A stretch of DNA of 64,000 nt from Luteolibacter yonseiensis (GTDB lineage Bacteria > Verrucomicrobiota > Verrucomicrobiia > Verrucomicrobiales > Akkermansiaceae): positions 62,001 through 126,000 of the forward strand of contig NZ_JAENIK010000009.1 in the NCBI RefSeq assembly GCF_016595465.1, in the 5' to 3' direction. Below, in pieces: positions 41,916 to 51,684 of this stretch. A model generated the notes under the pieces. The model was not told the origin of the DNA. It ran no database searches and saw nothing but the letters and a program-made list of their open reading frames with translations. Each line of letters begins with the position of its first letter. Within the stretch, counting starts at the first letter, position 1. Both the position numbers and the translations under genes were made by a program.

Positions 41916-43352
41916 ATGTCACCGCTTCCGCTCGACCCCGACCAACCGCGCCGGGATTTCCTGAAAAAACTCTCCGCCGCCTCGGTCGCCGCGTTGATGT
42001 CCCGTGGTCCGCGCGCGTCCGCCGAGACGATCATCCAGCCGAAGGCCACGGCGGATGCCTGCATCCTGCTCTGGATGGGCGGCGGGATGGCGGCGCCGGA
42101 GACCTTCGATCCCAAACTTTACCAGCCGTTTGAAAAGGGCGCGCCCGTTTCCAAAATGCTGTCCACCTTCCCCGCCATCGATACTTCGGTGGACAACATC
42201 AAGATCTGCAAGGGCCTGGAAAAAATCGCGAAGGTGATGGACCGCGCGACGCTCATCCGCTCGGCGGTGCAGCCGGACCTTGGTTCGATTCTGCACTCGC
42301 GGCACCAGTACCACTGGCACACCGGCTACGTGCCGCCGCAGACCGTCGCCGCGCCGCACATCGGCGCGTGGATGGCGAAGGTGCTCGGGCCGAGAAATCC
42401 GGTGATGCCCGCTTTCATCAACATCGGCCAGCGGCTTGAAGGCGTGGGTGAGTCCGAGGAACTCAAGGCCTTCACCACGGGAGGATTCTTCGGCTCGGAG
42501 TTCGGCCCGATGAACCTGCCGTTCCCTTCGGAAGCGATGCTCGCGGTGCGCCCGCCGAAAGGCATGGAACCGGGACGTTTCTCCAACAGGCGGGCGTTTT
42601 TCAAGAATCTGGTGGACCGCAATCCACACCGCGACCTGATGTCCGACTACCAGCAGGAGTCCATGCTGCGCTCGTTGGAAAGCGCGCACCGCCTGCTGTC
42701 CGCACCCGAGGCGAAGGCCTTCGATCTCAGTCTGGAATCCGCCGCGACCCGTGCCGCCTACGGCGACAGCCACTTCGGCCAGGGCTGCCTGCTCGCACGG
42801 AATCTGGTGGCGAATGGAGCGCGCTTCGTGGAGGTCACCACGGAATATGTCCCCTTCCTGAACTGGGACACCCACGCGGACGGCCACGCGGTGGTGGAGC
42901 GCATGCACCGGGAGATCGACTCACCCGTCGCCCGCCTGATCCAGGATCTGGAGGAAAGGAAATTGCTCGACCGCACGCTGGTGATCATCGCCTCGGAATT
43001 CAGCCGGGACGCGATGATCGAGGGCGTGCCCGGGTCCACCGCCAAGGATCAGGCGACGGTGCAATCGGATGTTTTGCTGGAATCGAAACACTACGGACTG
43101 CACCGCCATTTCACCGGTGGTTCGTCGGTCGTCATGTTCGGCGGTGGGATGAAGCGCGGCTTCCTCTACGGTTCCACGGCGGACGAGCGGCCGTTGATCG
43201 CGACGAAGAACCCGGTCTCCATCACCGATCTCCACGCAACCATCTTCACGGCGATGGGCATCAGCCCGAAGATGATGTATGAGGTGGAGCAGCGTCCGTT
43301 TTATGCGACCGAGGACGGCAAGGGCGTCGCGGTGAAGGAGATCTTCGCGTGA
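41916..43352 (+). CDS. DUF1501-type protein, second copy
   Basis: The 478-residue partner of the PSCyt1/DUF1549 gene 20 nt upstream starts with R-R-D-F-L-K-K-L-S-A-A-S-V-A-A-L, a Tat-like signal. The DUF1501 opening follows (A-C-I-L-L-W-M-G-G-G-M-A-A-P-E-T-F-D). E-F-S-R-D and G-G-G-M-K-R-G-F are in the expected places. It differs from the copy at 32482 mainly by a longer middle region. ATG 41916 gives a proper signal; the longer frame to 41853 starts inside the preceding gene. The sequence downstream to 43652 has no gene. Confidence 0.86.
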   Translation: MSPLPLDPDQPRRDFLKKLSAASVAALMSRGPRASAETIIQPKATADACILLWMGGGMAAPETFDPKLYQPFEKGAPVSKMLSTFPAIDTSVDNIKICKGLEKIAKVMDRATLIRSAVQPDLGSILHSRHQYHWHTGYVPPQTVAAPHIGAWMAKVLGPRNPVMPAFINIGQRLEGVGESEELKAFTTGGFFGSEFGPMNLPFPSEAMLAVRPPKGMEPGRFSNRRAFFKNLVDRNPHRDLMSDYQQESMLRSLESAHRLLSAPEAKAFDLSLESAATRAAYGDSHFGQGCLLARNLVANGARFVEVTTEYVPFLNWDTHADGHAVVERMHREIDSPVARLIQDLEERKLLDRTLVIIASEFSRDAMIEGVPGSTAKDQATVQSDVLLESKHYGLHRHFTGGSSVVMFGGGMKRGFLYGSTADERPLIATKNPVSITDLHATIFTAMGISPKMMYEVEQRPFYATEDGKGVAVKEIFA

Positions 43353-43651
43353 GGGGGCAGTGGTTCGGATCGATCCGGAAGTGGTGATGGCGAGGGATGC
43401 CTAGCCGCTCGTTCCCGAGCAACTGAAGTTCCCTCGATACCCGTTTACAAAGAATTTACAGAAGTCTCCGGAGTCTCGGGGGAGGTGCCAATCCCCGCAG
43501 GATCAATCCTTTCTATCAGATTTGCCGTCGCGACGGGTGTCGACCCGCGTGGAGAGATCTCGACAGATCGAATCGTCCCGTTAGTCAACGTGAATGGTTG
43601 AAACGCCCCGCATGATTTGCATCCGGGGAATTTCCGACAACTGATCAAACA
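43353..43651. other. 299-nt intergenic region, nothing recognised
   Basis: No tRNA, hairpin terminator or convincing gene is seen. A 74-codon minus-strand frame (43445-43669) is open, but it overlaps the start of the next gene and its composition is not convincing. AT content rises toward the next gene, consistent with a promoter. Confidence 0.4.
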
Positions 43652-44704
43652 ATGGATACCACGTGTCATTCATGGTGGAAAATAGCCGGCGGTATCGGGT
43701 TGGCCGCGCTGGCGGCGGGCATTGTGGTTTGCATCCGTCTGGCGGCAGCCACCCCGCTGGCGGTGCCGCCGCCCGCGGCCCCCGCTACTAGGGATGGCGT
43801 AGTCGAAAGGACGCCCGAACCGGCTGAGATGCCGCGGGATCTGCTGCTGCCGGAGAAGAATGCGGCGCTGGTAAGATGGATGGAAGAGCACCCGGACCAG
43901 ATGATGGACGGGATCGACAGGATGGAAGACCGTGAGCAAGCCGCCGCCTTGGCGAAGGTGCTGGTGGAAGCGGTGGGTGGAATGCATTACGATCTCCTGC
44001 TGGATTGGCTGGCGCGGCAGAAGGATCCGAAGCTCGCGGCGTTGGTTTTCCGCGGTCTGATTCCGCGATTGATCCGTGAGAACCCGGATCAATGCATTTC
44101 CATCGCATTCGCCCTGGGCCACGGCGAGGAGGCGAGACTCGCGCGAGATGAATTTTTCTTCGCCCTGCCGCTGGAGCAGCGCGTGCGCTTGGTGAAGCGG
44201 CTGGGCCCGGAGGAAAGGGCGTGGCTCCTGAGCCGGCGCGCCACCGGTTTCGGCGAGAGGGCACCCGAGCTCTGTCTGGAAATGATCCGCGAACTGCCGG
44301 AATTCGGGCACACCCGCGAGGCGCTGGCGAAGCTGGTGAAGGCCTGGGCCGGCGGTGCGAATGTCTACCACCTGGCCGACCCCATGTCCGCGGTGAGAGG
44401 TGTGATGACGATCGAGAACGCGGAGATGCGTCGGCAGGGCCTGCGGGTGGCGACCTTCGAGTGGTCAGGACCGGACCCGGATCTCGCTGCGGCATGGGTG
44501 AACAAACTCCCCGCCGGGCCGGATCGGGACGCGGCCATCGAGGGAATGGTAAAACGCTTTTCCGCGGATCATCCGGAGAGGGCGCAGGAATGGGCGGCTG
44601 CGATCACGGACGAAACGCTGCGCCGGAAAGCAAGCGAAGAGGCGGCTCAAAAAAAGACTTCCGCCAAGGATAAGGAGAAGGAGAAGGAGACGGGCAAACC
44701 ATGA
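43652..44704 (+). CDS. Membrane-anchored hypothetical protein, 350 aa
   Basis: A single membrane segment (about residues 10-32, I-A-G-G-I-G-L-A-A-L-A-A-G-I-V-V) is followed by a Pro/Ala linker and a periplasmic helical domain made of short A/L-rich helices with W and P-E-L, P-E-F turns. The extreme C-terminus is a Lys/Glu-rich coil (K-D-K-E-K-E-K-E). No motif is recognised. The stop overlaps the next gene's start (ATGA), so the two are translationally coupled and their products probably interact. The next protein has the same anchor-plus-helical layout. Confidence 0.7.
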   Translation: MDTTCHSWWKIAGGIGLAALAAGIVVCIRLAAATPLAVPPPAAPATRDGVVERTPEPAEMPRDLLLPEKNAALVRWMEEHPDQMMDGIDRMEDREQAAALAKVLVEAVGGMHYDLLLDWLARQKDPKLAALVFRGLIPRLIRENPDQCISIAFALGHGEEARLARDEFFFALPLEQRVRLVKRLGPEERAWLLSRRATGFGERAPELCLEMIRELPEFGHTREALAKLVKAWAGGANVYHLADPMSAVRGVMTIENAEMRRQGLRVATFEWSGPDPDLAAAWVNKLPAGPDRDAAIEGMVKRFSADHPERAQEWAAAITDETLRRKASEEAAQKKTSAKDKEKEKETGKP

Positions 44705-46122
44705 AGACGTCATTTGGAAAAAACCTCAAACACGCGACCGCCTGGATCGCGATTGGCACGGGTGTTCTGACCGGTGTTTTGCTTCCACTCCCGCAACGGG
44801 AAACATCCCCCGGCGACGCGGCGACGAGAAGCGCGTCCGCTCCTGCGCGCGGAGACGAGGTTTCCACCAGAAGCCGTCTGGAGATACCGGAACAAATCAC
44901 CGGCGCGTGGGCCGCCGCCTGTGCGAAATCCAGGCCGGAGGAATTTTTCCGCTGGCTGCTCAAGGCGGATCCCCAGCCGGCGCCGGAGGTGGTGGAGGAG
45001 TTCTTCAGCGCGTGGATCGCGCGGAATCCGGACGCCGCCTACCGCGCCGCCCTCCGCCTTCCCCCGCGCTTCGGCTATGACCGGGAGAACCGGTTTTTCT
45101 TTAACAAGCTGCTCCGGGAAACCCTGGCCAGCGATCCGGCGGCCGCCCTGCGCTGGGCCGGGCGGCTGGACGGGGTCGTCACGGGAGGCTTTACCCTGAG
45201 ATTGGCGGATGAAAACTTCAAGCACCTCGACCGACTGAACCCCGGAGAGGTCCGGGTCGCGCTCGACAATCTGCCCATCGGCGGTCTGACGGTGGCGATG
45301 GCCGATATTTACGCGAGTTTTCTCGCCCGTACGGACGCGGCTGCCGCCCTCCGCTGGGCGACGTCCTTGGGTGTGGACCACCAGAACGCCCTGATGCCGA
45401 TGGCCCTCTACCATCTGTTGAAAAAAGATCCCGCCGCGGCACTGGAATTCATCAAGACCGCTCCTTCGAGCATCCGGCAATACGCCGCGACCAGCGCTTT
45501 CGACACAAGCTCGGCTCCCGCCATTTTCGCCGGAATGAAATGGCTGCAGGAAGAGATGGGAGTCTCCGCCTACACCGGCCTCAGCAACCTGTTGAACCCT
45601 CTCTACAGGGCCGATCCCAAGGCGGCGCAGGCATACGTGGAATCCCTCGGCGAGCGCGGCCAGCAGGTCGCGGCCGTGCGGGGACTGGCGGAGGCCGCAT
45701 CTGACAAACCCGAGGATTTTGTCTCGCTGATCGGCGGTCTCCGGGAGGATATGCAACTGGAGGCGGTGAACTCGGCGATGCTGCATCGCATGCCCTCATG
45801 GTATCCCGCCTTCCTCGGCCCGCTGAACGACGGTTCGATCCGCGAGGAGAATATGGAGGGCTACATCCACCAACTGGCGGTTTTTCTGGATGGAGAGACG
45901 GGCCCGTCCTACGGGGGAACGCAGATGACCTGGAAGGTCACGGACGTCCCTGAGCACCTGGCCGAGTTTCAGGACTGGATCCGGGATCACCCCGGCCCGA
46001 ACCGCGACCGCTTCATCCGCGAGGCCTACAAGGTGCAAAAGGACCAGCCGGAAGTCCTGCAAAAGGCGTTTGAGAAAGTCCCCGCGGAGGAGCTGAAGAG
46101 GATTTTGGACGGCAGGGATTGA
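44701..46122 (+). CDS. Membrane-anchored helical-repeat protein, 473 aa
   Basis: A short anchor (about residues 13-30, A-W-I-A-I-G-T-G-V-L-T-G-V-L-L) leads to a long domain of Ala/Leu helical repeats with recurring D-P-A-A-A-L-R-W or D-A-A-A-A-L-R-W units (near residues 145, 215 and 240). These resemble Sel1/TPR-like or HEAT-like solenoids but match no named family. The start overlaps the upstream gene's stop by 4 nt. The pair looks like a cell-envelope scaffold of unknown role. Confidence 0.7.
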   Translation: MKTSFGKNLKHATAWIAIGTGVLTGVLLPLPQRETSPGDAATRSASAPARGDEVSTRSRLEIPEQITGAWAAACAKSRPEEFFRWLLKADPQPAPEVVEEFFSAWIARNPDAAYRAALRLPPRFGYDRENRFFFNKLLRETLASDPAAALRWAGRLDGVVTGGFTLRLADENFKHLDRLNPGEVRVALDNLPIGGLTVAMADIYASFLARTDAAAALRWATSLGVDHQNALMPMALYHLLKKDPAAALEFIKTAPSSIRQYAATSAFDTSSAPAIFAGMKWLQEEMGVSAYTGLSNLLNPLYRADPKAAQAYVESLGERGQQVAAVRGLAEAASDKPEDFVSLIGGLREDMQLEAVNSAMLHRMPSWYPAFLGPLNDGSIREENMEGYIHQLAVFLDGETGPSYGGTQMTWKVTDVPEHLAEFQDWIRDHPGPNRDRFIREAYKVQKDQPEVLQKAFEKVPAEELKRILDGRD

Positions 46123-46283
46123 AAGGGCGGGTGCCGGGGAACGGGAGCCGAGCCATCACCCGTGGGCGGGCTGGTCCGGAAAACCGTCACCGAGCGCGGC
46201 TTGATCTGCGGACCCCGGCCACTAGAATCCGGTTGTCACATGACGGACTGCTGATTTTCCAGCTGTCCAAAACCCCAAACCCA

Positions 46284-49200
46284 ATGACTCAAAAAACGCC
46301 TTTCGCCGGGATTCTCCGGTGGATGAAATCGTTGCCCGTGATGATCGCGGGCGGGCTTTCGCTTTCGCTCGGTGCGATGGCGGGCACGCCCGGCCTCAAC
46401 GCTCCTGAGGCCGTCGGACCTTTCCTGAACAACGCGTTCCCCCATGCGGAGCCGACCGGTGCCAGCGATTGGACGGTGCAGGAGACCTTCAACGGCATCA
46501 ACATCCGGCTGCCGATGTGTCTCGCGCCCTATCCCGGGACGAACCGGCTGATCTGCGTCGCGAAGGAAGGGCGGGTTTATACTTTTGAAAACGACCCGGC
46601 GGCGAACACGACGCATCTGTTCCTCGACCTGAGCAACATCGTTTTCACGGACAGCGACTGCGGGATGACGTGGCTGGTGTTCCACCCGGAGTTCGGCCAG
46701 CCGGGTTCGCCGAACCGCGACTACGTCTACATCACCTACAAGTGGAAACCCGCCGGGGGAAATGGCAACGAGTCCTATTGGCGGCTGGCGCGTTTCACCG
46801 TGACCACCGGCGGCAACGGCCTGCCGGTCGCGGATCCCGCCAGCGAGCAGATCCTCATCCAGCAGTACGACCAGCAGCAGTGGCATGACAGCGGGTGCAT
46901 GGTCTTCGGTCCCGAGGGGTATCTTTATATCGGCATCGGTGACGAAGGCGGCTCGAACGACCAGTATAATGACGGCCAGAAGATCAACGACCGCCTGTTC
47001 TCCGGCATCCTGAGGATCGATGTGGACAAGAAGGCGGGCAGTCACCCGATCCGCCGTCAGCCCCTGCGCCACCCCGCGACGCCCGCCGCCTGGCCGGACA
47101 GCTACACCGCGAATTACACGATCCCGGATTCGAACCCGTTCGTGGATGCGGGCGGTGGAAACCTCGAGGAGTTCTACGCCATCGGCCTCCGCCAGCCCTA
47201 CCGGTTTTCCTACGACAACGTGTCCGGCCTGATGTGGCTGGCGGAAAGCGGGCAGGACACCCGCGAGGAGCTGGACATCATTACGGCAGGGGCGAATTTC
47301 GGCTGGCCGTTCCGCGAGGGCAGCATCGCCCGGCCGACCGGGCCACAGCCGCCGGTGGTGCCGAGTCCGCTCATCGGGACGCTGAAGGAGCCGATCTGGG
47401 ATGCCAGCCACGCCACCGACGCCTGCACGGTGGGAGGATTCGTCTATCGGGGCACCACCCATCCGGCGCTGGTGGGGAAATATCTCACGGTGGACAATGT
47501 CACCAGCCACATCCGCGCGCACACCTACGATGGCACCATCGCGACCAACGACCTGCTGACGGACATGCCGAGCGGCAGTGTTTACAGCGGGACATCCACC
47601 ATCGGCTGGGATCAGGCGGGAGAACCGATTTTTGTGAAAATCAATGGCACGGGGACACGCGGGCGTTATTTCAAGCTGGCGACCGTCCCTGCGGCGACGA
47701 CGCGCGCGGGCTGGTTCCGTTTCGAGGATCAGGCGGCGGACAATGTTTCGGGATACGTCGCGGACAATCCGGAGCACGCCGCGGAAAACACCGTGGCCCG
47801 GGGAGTGAGGTTGCTGGCGGATGACGACGGGGAGGGAGCCAGTGCGAACGTTTTTTACAATGAGGGCAGCGGCCTGGGCCCGACCGGATTTCCCGCCAAC
47901 ACGCGGGGTGTCCACATGGCGGCGGGGGATGCGGACGGATGGCCGGGCAATCTGGCGGGGGATCTGCACACGGAATCGAAGCTCGGGGTGATCAACGATT
48001 TCACCGTCGAGCTGAGCTTCCGGCCCGCGGCGGGTTCGCTCGGCGGAGGCTACCAGTGTTTCATCGGGCTGGACGGACAGACCGGCACCACACCACCGGC
48101 GGATGGTGAGGACGGTCCGGCGCTCCAGCCGTTCCGCCTCATGCGCTGGGGCCGGAACGATGCCGGTGCCACCACCTTTCCTCTCGCGAACGGGGATCTG
48201 TTCCTGAATGTGCGGACCATCAACCCGGCGACCAACACCTGGACCACCGTGCCGCTCAAGGTGCTGCCGGCCGGGTCATTCACCGGTGACACTTGGTATC
48301 ACCTGGCGATCATCGGGGATGTGGCGGCTGGAACGCTCACCGTTTTCCGCCATGACGCGGGAAGCTACACCCAGATCGCCCAAGCCACCGGCTACGTCGG
48401 AAACCTGCAGTCCGGCGTGTGGTCGGTGGGGCGGGGATTTTACAATGGAAATGCGGCGGACTGGGTGACGGGCGCCGACTTCGACGAAGTCAGGATCACC
48501 GACGAAGCGCTGCCACCCTCCAAATTCCTCTATGGCAGCCAACCGGTCATGCCGATGATTCCGGTGGTGGACCCGCCGCCGTTGCTTTCGCAGACGGGAG
48601 CGTTTTCAAATCTCGCCACGCTGGCCCCCGCGCCGGGCGTGGTGCCCTACACGGTGAACGCGCCGCTGTGGTCGGATCGCGCGGCGAAGATGCGCTGGAT
48701 CGCGCTGCCGAACGACGGCGCGCACGACACCCCGGCGGAGAAGATCGTTTTCCAGCCCGAGGAAAATTGGAAATTCCCGACCGGCACCGTTTTCATCAAG
48801 CACTTCGAACTACCGGTGGATGACGCGGCTCCGTCCGTCCACCGCCGTCTCGAAACCCGCTTCATCATCATGCCCACCGAGGGCGAGCCGTTCGGATTCA
48901 CCTACCGCTGGCGGCCGGATGGCAGCGACGCGGAGCTGCTGCCCGCCGGGCTCGACGAGCAGATCGACATCGCCACCACGGACGGGGGAGTCCGCCAGGA
49001 AACGTGGACCTACCCGGGCAGGAGCGACTGCCGGTTCTGCCACAATGGCAACGCGGGCTACATCCTCGGCGTGAAAACCCAGCAGCTCAACGGCGACATG
49101 ACCTACCCGCTCACCGGACGCACCGCGAACCAGCTTGAGACGCTCGGCGCGCTCGGGTGGTTCGATGGCTCCTACCGGCCGGACCTCGTCGGCTGGATGT

Positions 49201-50948
49201 TGAAAAGCCACAACGTCGCGGAGACAACGGCGGATCTCACCGAACGCGTCCGTTCCTACATCGATTCAAATTGTTCCCAGTGCCACCAGCCGGGCGGGGT
49301 GCGGGCCTTTTTCGACGCGCGGCTCACGACTCCCATCGAACGGCAGGGACTGATCTTCGGCGAACTCGAAACCACCTACGGCGACGACCTCAACCGCATC
49401 ATCCGGCCTGGTGATCCGGGCCGTTCCATCATGCTGCGCCGAATGGGTTCGCTGGCGGAAATCAAGATGCCTCCCATCGCCAAGCACATCGTGGATCAGG
49501 CGGCGATCCAGCTCATGACGGATTGGATCAACAGCCTCGGCACCGGCCCTCTCGTCAGGCTGACCGGCCCGGCCACCACCACGGGGCCGTTCGCGGTGGA
49601 CGTGCGTTTCACGCAGGAGGTCACCGGCCTCACGGTCCAGGACTTCGACATCCGGGGCGGCACCGCGACAGGATTGACCGGGAGCGGGACCGACTACGTG
49701 CTTTCGGTCGCTACCGCCAATGTGGATCAGGTGAAAATCACCCTGCCCGCGGACGCGGCTCGGAATGCGGGGAACGCCGGCAACTACGAGTCCAACAGGT
49801 ACGTGCAGGCGGTGGTCGAGCCGCCGGGCGTCGATCCGGACGGACTGCTGGCCTGGTACCGGCTGGATGACGCCAGCGGCACCGTGGCCAAGGATGTTTC
49901 GGCGTCGGGCGGGCATCATGGAACGCTTGTCGGGACGACACCACCCGCGTGGGGTGCCGGAAATTTCAACGGCGGGCTTGTTTTCAACAACTCGAACCGG
50001 GTGGAGATCCCGAACATCGTCGGCAACGATTTCTCATTCTCCTTTTGGATGAAAACCTCACAGGGCTTCCCGAGAGCCGACTCGGGCGCGCAGGGAGCAT
50101 CGCTGTTTTTCTGCGATACTCCGGGCAATGCCTCGGATTTCATCATCGCCGGCACGCGTTCGTCGGGGGCGACGGGGTCGGTCAACCGGATCACCGTGAT
50201 GACCGGTGTGAACAGTGCGACGGCGTCCATCCAGAATCACGGAGTCACGAGCGTGAACGACGGCCAGTGGAAACATATCGTCGTGACCCGCGCGAAGACC
50301 TCCGGCGAGGTGAGGATTTACATCAACGGAACCCTGGACAAGGCGGGCACCGGCAGCACCACCACGCTGGTGTCGAATCCGGTGATCTCCATCGGCGCCA
50401 CTCCGGGAAACCCCGGCGCCAGCTACGTCGGTGGTTTGGATGAGATCCGGATTTACAACAAGGTGCTTTCCCAAGCGGAAATCACGGCACTCTTGTCCGG
50501 ACCACCGGACCCTCCCGCTCCGACGTTGGCCGCCGCGTCCACGGCCTACGACGACTGGACGAAGGCATGGTTCCCCGGCATCCATCATCTGCAGGGCGAC
50601 CGGACCGCGGGCCTGGATTTCGATCACGACGGGATCACCAACTTCGGCGAGTTCGCCTACGGGGTGAATCCCCAGGTCCATGATGGCATCAGCGTTCCGC
50701 TGACCCGGGCCACACCGGACGGCCCGGTGGTGCTCAGCTACATCGCGCTCAGGGACAAGTCCGCCGCCGGATACCAGGTGATGGTGTCGGACGATCTTCT
50801 CGGCTGGACGGACGCCGCGCCGCACATCATCTCGTCATCCGCCGAGCCTTTGGCGGGGACCGACTACGAGAGGGTGACGGTCACCTACGCCCCCCCGCCG
50901 GACGGGGCCGGAAAACAGTTCTTCAGCATCCGGGCGATCCAGCGTTGA
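46284..50948 (+). CDS. Secreted 1554-aa protein: GSDH propeller, LamG, diheme c, Ig-like, LamG
   Basis: After a signal peptide (about residues 1-34), residues 40-465 form a glucose/sorbosone dehydrogenase-type beta-propeller (R-L-P-M-C-L-A-P-Y, H-P-E-F, G-I-G-D-E-G-G, then N-F-G-W-P-F-R-E-G). A LamG-like domain covers about 473-753. Residues 758-1088 resemble SO_2930-type diheme cytochromes, with C-R-F-C-H (916-920) and C-S-Q-C-H (997-1001). An Ig-like domain (about 1089-1180) and a second LamG domain (about 1181-1409) follow, and the tail has D-H-D-G-I-T-N-F-G. It could oxidise a sugar and pass electrons to hemes, but substrate is unknown. ATG 46284 gives the signal; the longer frame does not. 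Confidence 0.82.
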   Translation: MTQKTPFAGILRWMKSLPVMIAGGLSLSLGAMAGTPGLNAPEAVGPFLNNAFPHAEPTGASDWTVQETFNGINIRLPMCLAPYPGTNRLICVAKEGRVYTFENDPAANTTHLFLDLSNIVFTDSDCGMTWLVFHPEFGQPGSPNRDYVYITYKWKPAGGNGNESYWRLARFTVTTGGNGLPVADPASEQILIQQYDQQQWHDSGCMVFGPEGYLYIGIGDEGGSNDQYNDGQKINDRLFSGILRIDVDKKAGSHPIRRQPLRHPATPAAWPDSYTANYTIPDSNPFVDAGGGNLEEFYAIGLRQPYRFSYDNVSGLMWLAESGQDTREELDIITAGANFGWPFREGSIARPTGPQPPVVPSPLIGTLKEPIWDASHATDACTVGGFVYRGTTHPALVGKYLTVDNVTSHIRAHTYDGTIATNDLLTDMPSGSVYSGTSTIGWDQAGEPIFVKINGTGTRGRYFKLATVPAATTRAGWFRFEDQAADNVSGYVADNPEHAAENTVARGVRLLADDDGEGASANVFYNEGSGLGPTGFPANTRGVHMAAGDADGWPGNLAGDLHTESKLGVINDFTVELSFRPAAGSLGGGYQCFIGLDGQTGTTPPADGEDGPALQPFRLMRWGRNDAGATTFPLANGDLFLNVRTINPATNTWTTVPLKVLPAGSFTGDTWYHLAIIGDVAAGTLTVFRHDAGSYTQIAQATGYVGNLQSGVWSVGRGFYNGNAADWVTGADFDEVRITDEALPPSKFLYGSQPVMPMIPVVDPPPLLSQTGAFSNLATLAPAPGVVPYTVNAPLWSDRAAKMRWIALPNDGAHDTPAEKIVFQPEENWKFPTGTVFIKHFELPVDDAAPSVHRRLETRFIIMPTEGEPFGFTYRWRPDGSDAELLPAGLDEQIDIATTDGGVRQETWTYPGRSDCRFCHNGNAGYILGVKTQQLNGDMTYPLTGRTANQLETLGALGWFDGSYRPDLVGWMLKSHNVAETTADLTERVRSYIDSNCSQCHQPGGVRAFFDARLTTPIERQGLIFGELETTYGDDLNRIIRPGDPGRSIMLRRMGSLAEIKMPPIAKHIVDQAAIQLMTDWINSLGTGPLVRLTGPATTTGPFAVDVRFTQEVTGLTVQDFDIRGGTATGLTGSGTDYVLSVATANVDQVKITLPADAARNAGNAGNYESNRYVQAVVEPPGVDPDGLLAWYRLDDASGTVAKDVSASGGHHGTLVGTTPPAWGAGNFNGGLVFNNSNRVEIPNIVGNDFSFSFWMKTSQGFPRADSGAQGASLFFCDTPGNASDFIIAGTRSSGATGSVNRITVMTGVNSATASIQNHGVTSVNDGQWKHIVVTRAKTSGEVRIYINGTLDKAGTGSTTTLVSNPVISIGATPGNPGASYVGGLDEIRIYNKVLSQAEITALLSGPPDPPAPTLAAASTAYDDWTKAWFPGIHHLQGDRTAGLDFDHDGITNFGEFAYGVNPQVHDGISVPLTRATPDGPVVLSYIALRDKSAAGYQVMVSDDLLGWTDAAPHIISSSAEPLAGTDYERVTVTYAPPPDGAGKQFFSIRAIQR

Positions 50949-51027
50949 GGAAGGTAATTAGCGCATCTTAAATGATTCGCTTTGACCTGCCATGGAACTT
51001 TCGTATAAGAATACATCCTTTCCGACC

Positions 51028-51684
51028 ATGAAATGTCCCCGTTGTGTCCAGCGCATCCACCGAGCCGCGGCGTCCTGCCCGCACTGTGGATTCACGCTCG
51101 CTGACGCCGATGCGAATTTCGGTTCGGAAGACGTTCGGCTCCGTTGTCTCACGGACAGCGCGGGGATTCTCCGCCGTGGCGACCGCCCGACGGTGGAGGC
51201 GGCGATGGAGAAGATTTCCCGCCGTTTCCCGCAGATTTTCGTCGCGGTTTACACCGGTTCGCTCGGTGAGGTCGCGAACATCCGGCAGTTCGGCTTCTGG
51301 CTGCTGAACCGCGCCGCGTTCGAGGACGTGCCGGTGGAGAAACCGAATGAAGCGGGCATTCTGATCACCATCGATCCCGAATCCAAGGCCGCGGGCATGG
51401 TTTTCGGCTATCTGCTCGATCCGTTTTTGGATGAGTCCGATACCTTCGACTGTCTCACCCGCGCCCACTCCCACTGGCTGGAGGGCCGCTATGCGGATGG
51501 CATTTTGCGCGTGATCTCCCACCTGGATGTCGTGCTCCGCAAGCGCAGCCGCCAGGCGCGGCGCGACCCGGAACACTTCGAGCGCAAGGCGGGCCTCCGC
51601 GCTCGTCCGGGGGACGTCGTGCGTGGCATCCGTGCGGGTCACGGCCACGCGGCGGAGGAGAAAGCGGAGGAGGTCCATCGGTGA
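51028..51684 (+). CDS. Zinc-ribbon + TPM-domain protein
   Basis: The 218-residue protein begins with a zinc ribbon (C-P-R-C at 3-6 and C-P-H-C near 18-21). A TPM-like domain (about 30-165, L-T-D-S-A-G-I-L-R, I-F-V-A-V-Y-T-G-S, E-A-G-I-L-I-T-I-D) and a basic, helical tail follow. TPM domains occur in envelope proteins and in photosystem-repair-type phosphatases; activity here is unproven. No signal peptide is visible, so it may be cytoplasmic. It overlaps the next gene (GTGA) and is clearly paired with it. ATG 50992 is an alternative start. Confidence 0.72.
   Translation: MKCPRCVQRIHRAAASCPHCGFTLADADANFGSEDVRLRCLTDSAGILRRGDRPTVEAAMEKISRRFPQIFVAVYTGSLGEVANIRQFGFWLLNRAAFEDVPVEKPNEAGILITIDPESKAAGMVFGYLLDPFLDESDTFDCLTRAHSHWLEGRYADGILRVISHLDVVLRKRSRQARRDPEHFERKAGLRARPGDVVRGIRAGHGHAAEEKAEEVHR

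Noticed and set aside
43353-43651. Possible tRNA in the gap after the second DUF1501 gene
   Set aside because: No cloverleaf with a matching acceptor stem and T-loop could be drawn.
43445-43669. 74-codon minus-strand frame between the second DUF1501 gene and the next gene
   Set aside because: It overlaps the start of the following gene and its composition lacks a convincing protein pattern; kept only as a note.
46236-47969. 577-codon minus-strand frame opposite the propeller gene
   Set aside because: Antisense shadow in GC-rich DNA; the plus strand has clear domains.
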